A stretch of 18,799 bases of DNA from contig JBNKLQ010000109.1 in NCBI GenBank assembly GCA_050292445.1, positions 1-18,799 of the forward strand, written 5' to 3'. This document shows, piece after piece, positions 6,472 to 14,612 of the stretch. The position numbers and the translations under genes were made by a program. The notes beneath the pieces are model-generated. The model was not told the DNA's origin. It did not search any database and saw nothing but the letters and a program-made list of their open reading frames with translations. Position 1 is the stretch's first letter. Every line of letters begins with the position of its first letter. This DNA comes from Leptofilum sp050292445. GTDB taxonomy: Bacteria > Chloroflexota > Anaerolineae > Promineifilales > Promineifilaceae.

Positions 6472-7209
6472 ATGTCTAATTATGAAAAGCCCCTGGATTT
6501 AGAACCTTATCAAATCCCGCAGCATGTTGCCATTATTATGGATGGCAACGGCCGTTGGGCACGGAAACGTGGCTTACCTAGACATGCAGGTCATCGTGCT
6601 GGGGCTGAGAATCTACGACGGATTATCAACGCCAGTGTCGAATTTGGTATCAAAATCCTCACGATTTACGCGTTCTCTACAGAAAATTGGGGCCGTCCAG
6701 AACGGGAAGTCCGTGCCTTGATGAAAATTATTGCCCGTGTGCTGGACCAGGAACTAGATGAGTTAAATACTCAAGGCGTTTGCCTGCACCATTTGGGCGA
6801 TATGGCCGGAGTAGAGCAAGATTTACAAGATAAAGTTCGCAAAGCGCTTGAATTGACCAAGAATAATGATCGCCTCATTTTGAATGTGGCTTTTAACTAT
6901 GGGGGACGAGCCGAAATATTACACGCCGTACGCCAAATGCTGGCGGACAAGATTCCCCCAGAGACGTTAACCGACAGTCTGTTTAGCTCGTATCTTTTTA
7001 CGCGTGGTTTGCCTGATCCTGATTTAGTAATTCGCACCAGTGGTGAATTGCGTATCAGCAATTTTCTTATCTGGCAAGCAGCGTATTCTGAGTTTTATCC
7101 CACGCCGGTTTACTGGCCAGACTTTGGACGCGAAGAGCTGTATGAGGCAATCGTTGCCTTTAACCAGCGGGAACGCCGTTTTGGTTTGGTAACAGGGACA
7201 TCATCGTAA
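6472..7209 (+). CDS. uppS: Isoprenyl (undecaprenyl) diphosphate synthase
   Basis: This cis-prenyltransferase condenses farnesyl diphosphate with isopentenyl diphosphate units to make the lipid carrier used for peptidoglycan and other wall polymers. The 245-residue protein has every family block: HVAIIMDGNGRWARKRG (18-34) with catalytic Asp24, HRAGAENLRR, TIYAFSTENWGRP, LNVAFNYGGRAEI, and near the C-terminus LPDPDLVIRTSGELRISNF and the terminal EFYPTPVYWPDF. No clear Shine-Dalgarno precedes ATG 6472. The frr stop is only 8 nt upstream, so translational coupling is likely. An ACGGCCGT octamer (6548) encodes part of the conserved Asn-Gly-Arg of the active-site motif. Confidence 0.96.
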   Translation: MSNYEKPLDLEPYQIPQHVAIIMDGNGRWARKRGLPRHAGHRAGAENLRRIINASVEFGIKILTIYAFSTENWGRPEREVRALMKIIARVLDQELDELNTQGVCLHHLGDMAGVEQDLQDKVRKALELTKNNDRLILNVAFNYGGRAEILHAVRQMLADKIPPETLTDSLFSSYLFTRGLPDPDLVIRTSGELRISNFLIWQAAYSEFYPTPVYWPDFGREELYEAIVAFNQRERRFGLVTGTSS

Positions 7210-7257
7210 ATTTCTGATGTTTTTTGGATACGGCCGTAATCCTTTCACCTGAAAATT

Positions 7258-8073
7258 ATGTTTCTGCAACGCGCCTTAATTACCTTTACCCTCGGTCCAC
7301 TGGCCCTCTATCTTATTTATCTTGGCGGCTTCTTTTACTTTATTCCCCTTGCTATTATTTTGTTACTGGCTTCGTTAGAATATAGCCAGATCGTTCAAAA
7401 AATTGGCTGGTATACGCCGCCGGTCCTGTTAGTTCCCATCGTTGTTATCCAATGGATTTTGGCACAATGGCCTGCGCAAACCTTGTTTGGCCCCTTGCTT
7501 TTGCTCAGCTTACTGCTGGTGACAGCTTACGCCCTGTGGCAGTATGAGATGAAAAGTAGCCAAACCGTACCGGCAAATTGGTTTGCCACCATAGCCGGGC
7601 TTATATTGTTTGGGTGGGTGTGCGGTCACTTTTTTCGCCTACGTAACTTGCCAGATATGGCCTGGCAATGGACCATGCTGGCAATGCTAGGCACCTGGAT
7701 TGCCGATTCAGGTGCTTATGTTGTTGGGCGGTTCTTAGCGGGGAAGCTTATCTTTGGCAGGCACACACTCTCACCTCGCCTAAGCCCCAATAAAACAGTA
7801 GAAGGTTTTGTAGGGGGCATTGTTCTGGGTACTTCTTTTACAGTTCTTATTGGCTTTTGGCTTGGCATTACTTTCCTACCTGCCTTGCTGTTAGGCTTGC
7901 TGGTTTCCATAATTGGTACTGTGGGTGATTTGGGTATCTCTTTGCTCAAGCGCGAAGCCGGAGTCAAAGATTCTGGAACGCTCTTTCCTGGTCACGGGGG
8001 TGCCTTGGACCGTATCGATTCACTCATGTGGACCGTGTCAATTGCCTATTATTTAGCCCTTGTATTTGTATAG
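7258..8073 (+). CDS. cdsA: Phosphatidate cytidylyltransferase
   Basis: CdsA makes CDP-diacylglycerol from phosphatidate and CTP at the inner membrane, the branch point of phospholipid synthesis. The 271-residue protein is highly hydrophobic with about seven or eight membrane segments. It carries the complete family signature, SLLKREAGVKDSG then LFPGHGGALDR (228-252), and the upstream LSPNKTVEGFVGG block. ATG 7258 has no clear ribosome-binding site; the 48-nt gap from uppS contains an ACGGCCGT. In many bacteria dxr and rseP lie close to cdsA in this cluster, but here neither is found and fbp follows. Confidence 0.95.
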   Translation: MFLQRALITFTLGPLALYLIYLGGFFYFIPLAIILLLASLEYSQIVQKIGWYTPPVLLVPIVVIQWILAQWPAQTLFGPLLLLSLLLVTAYALWQYEMKSSQTVPANWFATIAGLILFGWVCGHFFRLRNLPDMAWQWTMLAMLGTWIADSGAYVVGRFLAGKLIFGRHTLSPRLSPNKTVEGFVGGIVLGTSFTVLIGFWLGITFLPALLLGLLVSIIGTVGDLGISLLKREAGVKDSGTLFPGHGGALDRIDSLMWTVSIAYYLALVFV

Positions 8074-8216
8074 TATGATTTACTTGGTCTGAGCGTAATT
8101 GATGTGACCAAAATGAACGGCCGTTAAAACAGCAAAGCAAACATTCCCACACAAATCGTTTGCTTCAGCTGCCTGCTTCCCACTTTTTCAAACAAAACCG
8201 CGTATGGAGGTAAAGC

Positions 8217-9239
8217 ATGTCAACGATTGTGACAATTGAGCGTTTTATTTTAGAGTACCAGCCGGATTATGCGCGTGGTGAGTTTACGAATCTTCTCTAT
8301 GATATAGCCCTGGCTGCCAAAGTAATTGCTCATAAAACCAATCGTGCTGGACTCGTAGATATTTTGGGGCGGGCCGGCGCTACTAATATTCAGGGTGAGC
8401 AGCAGCAAAAGATGGATGTGTTTGCTGACGACATCATTTTTCGCATTTGTGATCATACTGGCCGCTTGTGCGCCATGGCTTCTGAAGAACGGGAAGATTT
8501 TATTCAAATCCCAGAACAATTTAAAAAAGGCTCCTATGTTTTGGTATACGATCCGCTGGATGGTTCCTCCAATATTGATGTGAACGTAAGTATTGGCACC
8601 ATTTTTGGGATTTATCGCTGTGTTGATTGGGATTTGCGAGGACGCGCCGAAGATGTATTGCAGGCTGGTCGAAAGTTAGTCGCGGCTGGTTATGTGTTGT
8701 ATGGTTCCAGTACCATGTTGGTATACACGACGGGGCAAGGTGTTCATGGCTTTACGCTGGACCCGGAACTGGGCGAGTTCTTGCTTTCGCATGAGAACAT
8801 GCGCCTTCCTGATCCGCCTAAGTACTACAGTGTGAACCACGCGTATTTTCCGCGTTGGTCTCCAGCCGTGCAGCGCTACCTGCGCTGGTTACAGGGTGGT
8901 GAGGAAGAACACGCCATGTCGTTGTCATCCCGCTACATTGGTTCGCTTGTGGCGGATTTTCACCGAAACTTACTGCGGGGCGGTATTTTTTGCTACCCGG
9001 CGGAAAAAAATAAGCCAAATGGCAAAATCCGTCTTTTGTATGAAGCCAGCCCGTTGGCGTTTCTTGCAGAACAAGCTGGGGGCTATGCTTCTAATGGGTA
9101 CAAACCCATTTTAGACATTGAACCGACGGACTTGCACCAAAGAACGCCGCTTTTTGTGGGCAATCGCTCTTTGGTTTATCAATTGGAGCGGTATTTACAG
9201 GAAGAACAGCCAATCTCTGATTTGGCCGGTAGTGATTAA
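8217..9239 (+). CDS. fbp: Fructose-1,6-bisphosphatase, class I
   Basis: This 340-residue cytoplasmic enzyme hydrolyses fructose 1,6-bisphosphate to fructose 6-phosphate in gluconeogenesis or the Calvin cycle. Class I features are the metal ligands Glu90-Glu91, the block YDPLDGSSNIDVN (111-123), GSSTMLVYTTGQGVHGFTLDP, YSVNHAY, and the substrate region RYIGSLVADFHRNLLRGGIF followed by LLYEASPLAFLAEQAGG. GGAGG (8206-8210) sits 6 nt before ATG 8217. It has its own 143-nt upstream gap, which contains one ACGGCCGT (8117), and is probably a single gene. There is no octamer inside it. A further octamer 18 nt past the stop forms a small hairpin (9253-9270) without a T tract. Confidence 0.95.
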   Translation: MSTIVTIERFILEYQPDYARGEFTNLLYDIALAAKVIAHKTNRAGLVDILGRAGATNIQGEQQQKMDVFADDIIFRICDHTGRLCAMASEEREDFIQIPEQFKKGSYVLVYDPLDGSSNIDVNVSIGTIFGIYRCVDWDLRGRAEDVLQAGRKLVAAGYVLYGSSTMLVYTTGQGVHGFTLDPELGEFLLSHENMRLPDPPKYYSVNHAYFPRWSPAVQRYLRWLQGGEEEHAMSLSSRYIGSLVADFHRNLLRGGIFCYPAEKNKPNGKIRLLYEASPLAFLAEQAGGYASNGYKPILDIEPTDLHQRTPLFVGNRSLVYQLERYLQEEQPISDLAGSD

Positions 9240-9315
9240 GGGGTATTGTGTGGGGAACGGCCGTTTCCCTACAGGAATATAGTAATATGTTACTAGAAAT
9301 TACTCAGGGTGAACG

Positions 9316-9344
9316 TTGACGGAGTTTTAAGGGCGTGCTATACT
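9316..9344 (+). promoter_or_regulatory. Sigma-70-type promoter for rho
   Basis: TTGACG (9316-9321) and TATACT (9339-9344) are separated by exactly 17 bp, a near-consensus housekeeping promoter. Initiation near 9351 gives a leader of about 400 nt before rho. Confidence 0.8.
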
Positions 9345-9753
9345 TTTTTCGCCTATTAGTAGGATGCCTTGTAAACTCCCTAATTGAGACAAATTGACAG
9401 TTAAAATCCATTAAAAATTTTTAGCCTGCACTGTAAATTCCCCTGAATTTGTGGAAGCCATTTTATAATAAATTATCATTTCAACTGCTGGTGAGAATAA
9501 AATACTTTAGTAACAATGAATGTTGGCGTCCTTTCAAGAAGGGCGAACAGGTATAGCGTAAACTTACATCTACCCTGTCTGATATCATTGGAATCAGTAC
9601 AACTTCATGCTTAATCCCAAATCAATTGCAAAAGCAATAAATCCAAACTTACCATCGATAAAATATTAATTCGCCTGCTGTGCCATTTTGGCGGGCAGGG
9701 CGAATACCAACGTGCTTTATAAGCGCGAATTTGTTTGACGCGGAGAAACCTGT
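9345..9753 (+). promoter_or_regulatory. Long untranslated leader of rho with hairpin before the start
   Basis: The stretch is AT-rich and I see no convincing gene. A 32-codon ORF at 9516-9614 lacks a ribosome-binding site. A strong hairpin lies at 9669-9705: ATTCGCCTGC pairs with GCAGGGCGAAT, with one bulged C and an inner GCC/GGC pair, and ends 48 nt before the start. CGGAG (9741-9745) is the ribosome-binding site. In enterobacteria rho is autoregulated by attenuation in its leader. A similar role here is inference from leader length. Confidence 0.55.
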
Positions 9754-11031
9754 ATGGATATTGGCGAATTAGAATCAAAAAAGATCACTGAACTGCGTGA
9801 AATGGCCAAAGAGATGGAAATCCCTGGCTTTAGCACCATGAAAAAGCAAGGCCTTGTCTACGAAATATTGCGGGCCAATGCTCAGGCGCAAGGCTATGAT
9901 TTTCGTGGTGGTGTGTTAGAAATCGTAGATGATGACAAGCAAACGATGGGCTTTTTGCGTGCCAAAAACTATTTGCCTGGCCCAGATGACATTTATGTCT
10001 CAAATTCTCAAATTCGTCGCCTGGGTTTGCGCACAGGTGATTGGGTCATGGGGCAAGTGCGGGCCCCCAAGGACAACGAGAAATACTTCAGCCTGCTACG
10101 TGTGGAATCTGTCAATGGCTTAAGTCCAGATTTAGCCAAGAAACGCCCTCGCTACGAATCCTTAACCCCCATTTTCCCTGACCAAAAATTAAAGTTAGAA
10201 ACTCAGCCAAATATCTTGTCGACCCGTTTGCTTGATTTGGTTGCGCCTATTGGCCGTGGCCAGCGTGGGTTGATTGTGTCACCGCCGAAGGCCGGTAAAA
10301 CAACCGTGCTGAAAGAGATTGCCAATGGCGTTTCGGCTAATTACCCAGACGTGCATCTTATGGTTGTGCTGATTGGTGAGCGCCCAGAAGAAGTAACGGA
10401 TATGGATCGCTCCATCGATGGCGAGGTAATCAGCTCTACCTTTGATGAGCCGGTTCGCCAACATTGTAAGGTATCAGAAATGGCTTTGGAACGAGCTAAG
10501 CGTTTGGTGGAAGGTGGCCGTGATGTGGTTATTTTGTTGGACTCCATTACCCGGCTAGCCCGTGGCTATAACCTGACGGTGTCGCCCAGCGGCCGTACGT
10601 TGTCCGGTGGTTTGGATCCGACAGCCTTGTATCCTCCCAAGCGTTTCTTTGGTGCGGCCCGTAATCTGGAGTTTGGCGGCAGCCTGACGATCATCGGCAC
10701 CTGTCTGGTAGATACCGGCAGCCGTATGGATGATGTGATTTATGAAGAATTCAAGGGTACCGGTAATATGGAATTGCTCCTGAGCCGTCGTCTGCAAGAA
10801 CGTCGTGTCTTCCCCGCCTTCGACATCGAACGCTCCAGCACCCGCCGTGAGGATTTACTACTCTCTGGCGACGAATTGCAGCGTGTATACATGATGCGCC
10901 GCATGTTGGGCCACCTCATGGATACCCCTGGCTACGACATTAGCAGCGCTACTGGTGCTGTGATGGAACGTTTGCGGGGCACCAAGACCAATTACGAATT
11001 CCTGGAGACGTTGACGAAAGATATGATGTAG
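9754..11031 (+). CDS. rho: Transcription termination factor Rho
   Basis: Rho is a hexameric RNA-dependent ATPase/helicase that ends transcription at untranslated RNA. The 425-residue protein has the standard order: N-terminal helical Rho_N (about 5-47), a cold-shock-type RNA-binding domain (about 50-122, GVLEIVDDDKQTMGFLR to FSLLRVESVNG), and the ATPase domain. Within the last are Walker A PPKAGKTT (177-184), LIGERPEEVTDMDRS (206-220), Walker B VVILLDSITRLAR (258-270), the Q-loop region LSGGLDPTALYPPKRFFGAARN and the R-loop TGNMELLLSR. It lacks the long acidic or basic N-terminal insertions of some other phyla. ATG 9754 follows CGGAG at 8 nt. A two-hairpin region terminates it. Confidence 0.97.
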   Translation: MDIGELESKKITELREMAKEMEIPGFSTMKKQGLVYEILRANAQAQGYDFRGGVLEIVDDDKQTMGFLRAKNYLPGPDDIYVSNSQIRRLGLRTGDWVMGQVRAPKDNEKYFSLLRVESVNGLSPDLAKKRPRYESLTPIFPDQKLKLETQPNILSTRLLDLVAPIGRGQRGLIVSPPKAGKTTVLKEIANGVSANYPDVHLMVVLIGERPEEVTDMDRSIDGEVISSTFDEPVRQHCKVSEMALERAKRLVEGGRDVVILLDSITRLARGYNLTVSPSGRTLSGGLDPTALYPPKRFFGAARNLEFGGSLTIIGTCLVDTGSRMDDVIYEEFKGTGNMELLLSRRLQERRVFPAFDIERSSTRREDLLLSGDELQRVYMMRRMLGHLMDTPGYDISSATGAVMERLRGTKTNYEFLETLTKDMM

Positions 11032-11057
11032 ACTCTAAGGGTTTACTGATAACAGGA

Positions 11058-11096
11058 CAACATCCAGAGCGAAAAACATTTGTGGTCTGGATGTTG
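11058..11096 (+). other. Hairpin downstream of rho
   Basis: CAACATCCAGA (11058-11068) pairs perfectly with TCTGGATGTTG (11086-11096) around a 17-nt loop. It has no T tract. It precedes the true terminator and may protect the 3' end of the rho message. Confidence 0.6.
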
Positions 11097-11115
11097 AACG
11101 TGAATGAACTGTAAG

Positions 11116-11144
11116 AAAACGGGTCTGGCAACAGGCCCGTTTTT
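11116..11144 (+). terminator. Intrinsic terminator of rho
   Basis: AAAACGGGTCTG (11116-11127) pairs with CAGGCCCGTTTT (11132-11143), with one G-U pair, around a GCAA tetraloop, and ends in five T. It lies 85 nt past the rho stop. Confidence 0.92.
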
Positions 11145-11184
11145 GCTGTGTGTGGGCTTTGTGATAGCATCCTGATCTTGAGCT

Positions 11185-12258
11185 ATGAATAATGAGCAGC
11201 ATTTTTGGCACCGCTTAAGCGGGCATCTTATATTGGCGGGTGGCGCATTAATTTTAATTGCACTGGGGCAGTTCCAATGGGGAACAACGGCCGAATCTGA
11301 GGCGCCGGTGACAACGGCCGTATCCACCCCACAGCCCATCGCTGAAGCAGAAGAAACGGCCGTACTCCCCACACCACTTCCCCAAGGCCCGCTGCCCGTC
11401 ATCAACGACAGCAGCCTGGCCCCGGTGCCGAACCCCCGGACTTACCAAACCAAACTGCCCGCCCACAACTTCCAAATGCACGAAGTAGCTCGTGGCGAAA
11501 CGCCCAATATCATTGCCGATCAATATGGCATCTCTGCCGATACACTGTTGGGGGGCAACACCTGGCTTAGCCAGGAATCTAACCAACTCCAGGTAGGGGC
11601 GCAGTTGGTGATCTTGCCGGTGGACGGGGTACTGCACGAGGTCCGTGCTGGGGAAACCATCGAGAGCATAGCTGAACTGTATCAGGTTCCGCCGACCGAC
11701 ATCATCGCATATGAACCGAATAATCTAGAATTTCCGTTTTACCGGTTGGTACCGGAATCTGAACTGGTGATTCCTGGTGCTTCGATTGGCCAATTTTTCT
11801 TTACAGCGCCTAAATCGGTGGCGACCAATGCCGCAGGGCAGCCACAGTGGAAGGTATTTGGTACGGGAACGTATATTTGGCCATCAAACGGCCGTTGCAT
11901 CACCCAATTTTATAACGGCTTCCATCCCGCTGTCGATGTTTCTGCCAGTGAAGGGTCCCCGGTTTACGCTTCGGATACAGGCACCGTCACCTACGCCAGC
12001 TTTGCCGCTGGCACCTATTACGATTACGGCAATCTGATTGTCATCAACCACGGCAACGGCTTTGAGACGTTTTATGCGCATCTCAGCAGCATTGGTGTTT
12101 ACCCTGGTCAAACAGTGACCCAGGGGGATCTGATTGGCTACACGGGCAACACGGGGCGTTCCAGCGGCCCTCATATCCACTTTGAAATCCGCGATAATGA
12201 TTTCCGCACGAATCCTCTCGACCGCCTGGGCGGCGGCTACCAGAACTGCGTTGGCTAA
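11185..12258 (+). CDS. Membrane-anchored LysM / M23 peptidase (first of a tandem pair)
   Basis: This is a 357-residue cell-wall protein. Residues 13-30 form a membrane segment or uncleaved signal anchor. A Pro/Thr/Glu/Ala linker (about 33-95) is followed by two LysM-like repeats (about 98-144 and 150-197), which bind peptidoglycan. The C-terminal domain (about 225-345) is a lysostaphin-type M23 metallopeptidase with zinc ligands His247 and Asp251 (HPAVD) and the HIH pair (330-332). His299 in FYAHLSS is the other catalytic histidine. All active residues are present, so an active endopeptidase is likely. The ribosome-binding site is weak. The linker holds two exact ACGGCCGT octamers (11314, 11356) and a near match (11286). 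It follows the rho terminator and precedes a paralogue. Confidence 0.9.
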   Translation: MNNEQHFWHRLSGHLILAGGALILIALGQFQWGTTAESEAPVTTAVSTPQPIAEAEETAVLPTPLPQGPLPVINDSSLAPVPNPRTYQTKLPAHNFQMHEVARGETPNIIADQYGISADTLLGGNTWLSQESNQLQVGAQLVILPVDGVLHEVRAGETIESIAELYQVPPTDIIAYEPNNLEFPFYRLVPESELVIPGASIGQFFFTAPKSVATNAAGQPQWKVFGTGTYIWPSNGRCITQFYNGFHPAVDVSASEGSPVYASDTGTVTYASFAAGTYYDYGNLIVINHGNGFETFYAHLSSIGVYPGQTVTQGDLIGYTGNTGRSSGPHIHFEIRDNDFRTNPLDRLGGGYQNCVG

Positions 12259-12351
12259 TCAATTGCAGCCATTCCCCCAGAAATTGCCAACCTATTTGCT
12301 GCTTTATGTCGGTCGTTTCTTGGGAAATTTGCTTGGGAAACGAGTATTGTT

Positions 12352-13422
12352 ATGAACAACTTTGGATCGATCTGGCGACGTTTGCAAGAACATCTTGGGC
12401 AAGGGCATTTGGTCATTGTGGGCATCGCTTTACTCATTTTGCTGATTTGGCGCTTCGGGCTGCGGCCCAGCATTGTGGCAGTGACCGAGGGTGAGGGGGT
12501 GGATACGGCCGTATCCCTCACTACAACCTCCGTGCCAGATGCTACCCCCGACCCCCTACAGTTTGGCACAGGCGATCTGCCCGTGCTGGACGACAGTAGC
12601 CTGGCCCCAGCCCCCAATCCACGCACCTTCGAGGGCAAATTGCCCCACCATGAGTTCATTACCCACACGGTGGTGCGGGGAGAAACCCCCAACGGCATTG
12701 CCGACCAGTACGGCATTGAGGCAGAAACTATCCTGGGAGGCAATCCCCGCTTAAGCGAAGAGTCCAGTCTGCTGCAAGTTGGCACCGAACTCATTATTTT
12801 GCCTATTGACGGTGTTTTGCATGACGTGCAGCCCGGCGACACGCTGGAAAGCGTCTCCGAGCAGTACGGCATCCCCACCGAAGATATTATTGCCTACGAA
12901 CCCAACAACCTGGAATTCCCCTATCGCTTGCAGCCAGAGACTCAAATCATGGTACCTGGTGCCGTGCGTGAACTGTTTGTCTGGACCCCACCAGATCTTT
13001 CCTCTGTGGGTGGTACCTCCACAGAAGGTGGCAACGTTCGTCCTGTGATTGTGGGGACAGGCACCTTCATCTACCCTGTTAATTCGCGCAATTTCACGCA
13101 ATACTTCTGGTATGGTCATCCAGGGATTGATATTGCGTTGCCGGAAGGTTCAGCTGTCTATGCAGCCGACACGGGCACGGTCACGTATGCTGGGTGGAAT
13201 GTGTATGGCTATGGCAATTTGATTGTGGTCAACCACGGCAACGGTTACGAGACGTTTTATGGGCATCTCAGCAGCTTTAACGTGGTGCCTGGGCAAATTG
13301 TCTATCAGGGGAACGTCATTGGGGGCACGGGCAACACTGGCAACTCTTCCGGGCCACACATCCATTTTGAGATTCGTATCAACAATAATCGGGATAATCC
13401 CTGCTGGTACATCGGCTGTTAG
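12352..13422 (+). CDS. Membrane-anchored LysM / M23 peptidase (second of a tandem pair)
   Basis: This 356-residue paralogue of the preceding gene has the same architecture: membrane segment at about 20-33, linker, two LysM-like repeats (about 104-151 and 156-203) and an M23 domain with His256, Asp260, His305 and His336/His338 all intact. Shared strings such as DSSLAP.PNPRT, AYEPNNLEFP, DTGTVTYA, NLIV.NHGNG.ETFY and SSGPHIHFEIR show a tandem duplication, now well diverged. The C-terminus ends in CWYIGC, with two cysteines that could pair. The 93-nt gap from the first copy contains CTTGGGAAA twice (12319, 12332) but no terminator, so the two may share a transcript. One ACGGCCGT (12505) lies in the linker, as in the first copy. 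Confidence 0.9.
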   Translation: MNNFGSIWRRLQEHLGQGHLVIVGIALLILLIWRFGLRPSIVAVTEGEGVDTAVSLTTTSVPDATPDPLQFGTGDLPVLDDSSLAPAPNPRTFEGKLPHHEFITHTVVRGETPNGIADQYGIEAETILGGNPRLSEESSLLQVGTELIILPIDGVLHDVQPGDTLESVSEQYGIPTEDIIAYEPNNLEFPYRLQPETQIMVPGAVRELFVWTPPDLSSVGGTSTEGGNVRPVIVGTGTFIYPVNSRNFTQYFWYGHPGIDIALPEGSAVYAADTGTVTYAGWNVYGYGNLIVVNHGNGYETFYGHLSSFNVVPGQIVYQGNVIGGTGNTGNSSGPHIHFEIRINNNRDNPCWYIGC

Positions 13423-13500
13423 GATCGGTAATTGGTTATCCGTGGTCGGTATTCGGTGGTCTGTTTACCGTTCACCGTTTACGGATTACCGACCACTGAC
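13423..13500. repeat. GTCGGTA-rich imperfect inverted repeat between convergent genes
   Basis: GTGGTCGGTATTC (13442-13454) and GATTACCGACCAC (13484-13496) pair with one mismatch, and related words (GGTAATTGG, CCGTTTACGG) fill the loop. The block separates the convergent second M23 gene and rlmN and covers the last codons of rlmN. It lacks T tracts but could serve as a bidirectional transcription barrier. Similar words recur at 17412-17475. Confidence 0.55.
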
Positions 13501-14538
13501 CACCCGATCCCGCAGCTGCCCACACCCCGCCTGAATATCAATGCCGCGCCGCACGCGGACGGTGCTGCTGACGCCATAGTGTGACAGCTCTGCCTGAAAT
13601 CCATCAACCCGTTCTTTGGAAGAAGGGCCGCCACTGTAGCCAGATGTGGGATTGAGCGGGATGAGGTTCACATGGCACAACATGCCGTGCAGTAAATTCC
13701 CCAGCGCACGAGCCTGTTCAATCGTGTCGTTTTCCCCAGATATGAGCGCCCATTCAAAAGTGAGCCGCCGCCCTGTTTTTTCGATGTAGTAATGACACGC
13801 TTCAATCAGGTCGTCGATAGGCCAGCGGCTGTTGACGGGGATGAGTTTGTCCCGCTCGGCATCGGTGGCGGCGTGCAGGGAGATGGCCAGCGGCGTCTGG
13901 CGCTGCTCGTCGGCGTAGCGGCGAATGACGGGGACCAGCCCCACGGTGGAGATGGTGATTTTGCGTGCGCCCAGGTTGAAGCCAGTTTCGTCGGTCAGGC
14001 GATCCAGGGCGGCGAGGGTGTTATTGTAATTGTGAAGCGGTTCGCCCATGCCCATCATCACAATGTTGGTGACGTGTTCCTCGGTTTGGGCTAACTCGTG
14101 GGCAAAATAGAGTACCTGAGCCACAATTTCACTCACGGTGAGGTTGCGGAAGAAGCCCATCTGCCCGGTGGCGCAAAAGACGCAGCCCATAGCGCAGCCC
14201 GCCTGGGTGCTAATGCACAGCGTGCGCCGCTTTTCGTAGCGCATGAGCACCGTTTCGATGGTTTGACCATCTGGCAGTTGGAAGAGCACTTTCTTGGTTT
14301 GACCGTCGCTGGAATGTTGTTCGCTGGCGATGGTGGCGGTGTGGATGACGGCCGTTTCCTCCAATTTCTCAACTAACGTTTTAGGCAAGTTCCGCATCTC
14401 GGAGAATTCGGTGACGTACTTTGTGTACAGCCAATTCCATACCTGTTGCGCCCGAAACTTTGGCTCGCCCAACTCAGCCAGGAACTCAATCAGCGCTTCA
14501 AATGTCAAATCATAAATGTTTGTTTTGTCTTGCAGCAT
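13486..14538 (-). CDS. rlmN: Dual-specificity 23S rRNA A2503 / tRNA A37 C2-methyltransferase
   Basis: RlmN is a radical-SAM enzyme that methylates C2 of A2503 in 23S rRNA and of A37 in some tRNAs. With the start at 14538 it is 350 residues long. The [4Fe-4S] motif C-x3-C-x2-C is at Cys115, Cys119 and Cys122 (GCAMGCVFCATG). The catalytic pair is Cys108 (TLC) and the methyl-accepting Cys339 near the C-terminus (DIQAGCGQL). VMMGMGEPLHNY and LAISLHAATD are the SAM-site blocks. The frame extends to 14586, but TATACT (14567-14562, minus) lies inside the extension and AGGTG precedes the internal ATG, favouring 14538. It lies 74 nt after the HAD gene on the same strand. Confusion with Cfr is unlikely given the overall RlmN pattern. 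Confidence 0.95.
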   Translation of the reverse strand: MLQDKTNIYDLTFEALIEFLAELGEPKFRAQQVWNWLYTKYVTEFSEMRNLPKTLVEKLEETAVIHTATIASEQHSSDGQTKKVLFQLPDGQTIETVLMRYEKRRTLCISTQAGCAMGCVFCATGQMGFFRNLTVSEIVAQVLYFAHELAQTEEHVTNIVMMGMGEPLHNYNNTLAALDRLTDETGFNLGARKITISTVGLVPVIRRYADEQRQTPLAISLHAATDAERDKLIPVNSRWPIDDLIEACHYYIEKTGRRLTFEWALISGENDTIEQARALGNLLHGMLCHVNLIPLNPTSGYSGGPSSKERVDGFQAELSHYGVSSTVRVRRGIDIQAGCGQLRDRVVSGR

Positions 14539-14612
14539 AGTGGCGCACACCTTTTTGTGGGAGTATACCCTACTTTGGTTTGGCATACGGCCGTAACCAA
14601 AAAAACCTCAAC

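Noticed and set aside
9516..9614. 32-codon ORF in the rho leader
   Set aside because: No Shine-Dalgarno, no recognisable sequence, AT-rich setting; conservation would be needed to revive it as a leader peptide.
14539..14586. N-terminal extension of rlmN
   Set aside because: A likely -10 box (14567-14562) lies inside it and no ribosome-binding site precedes 14586.
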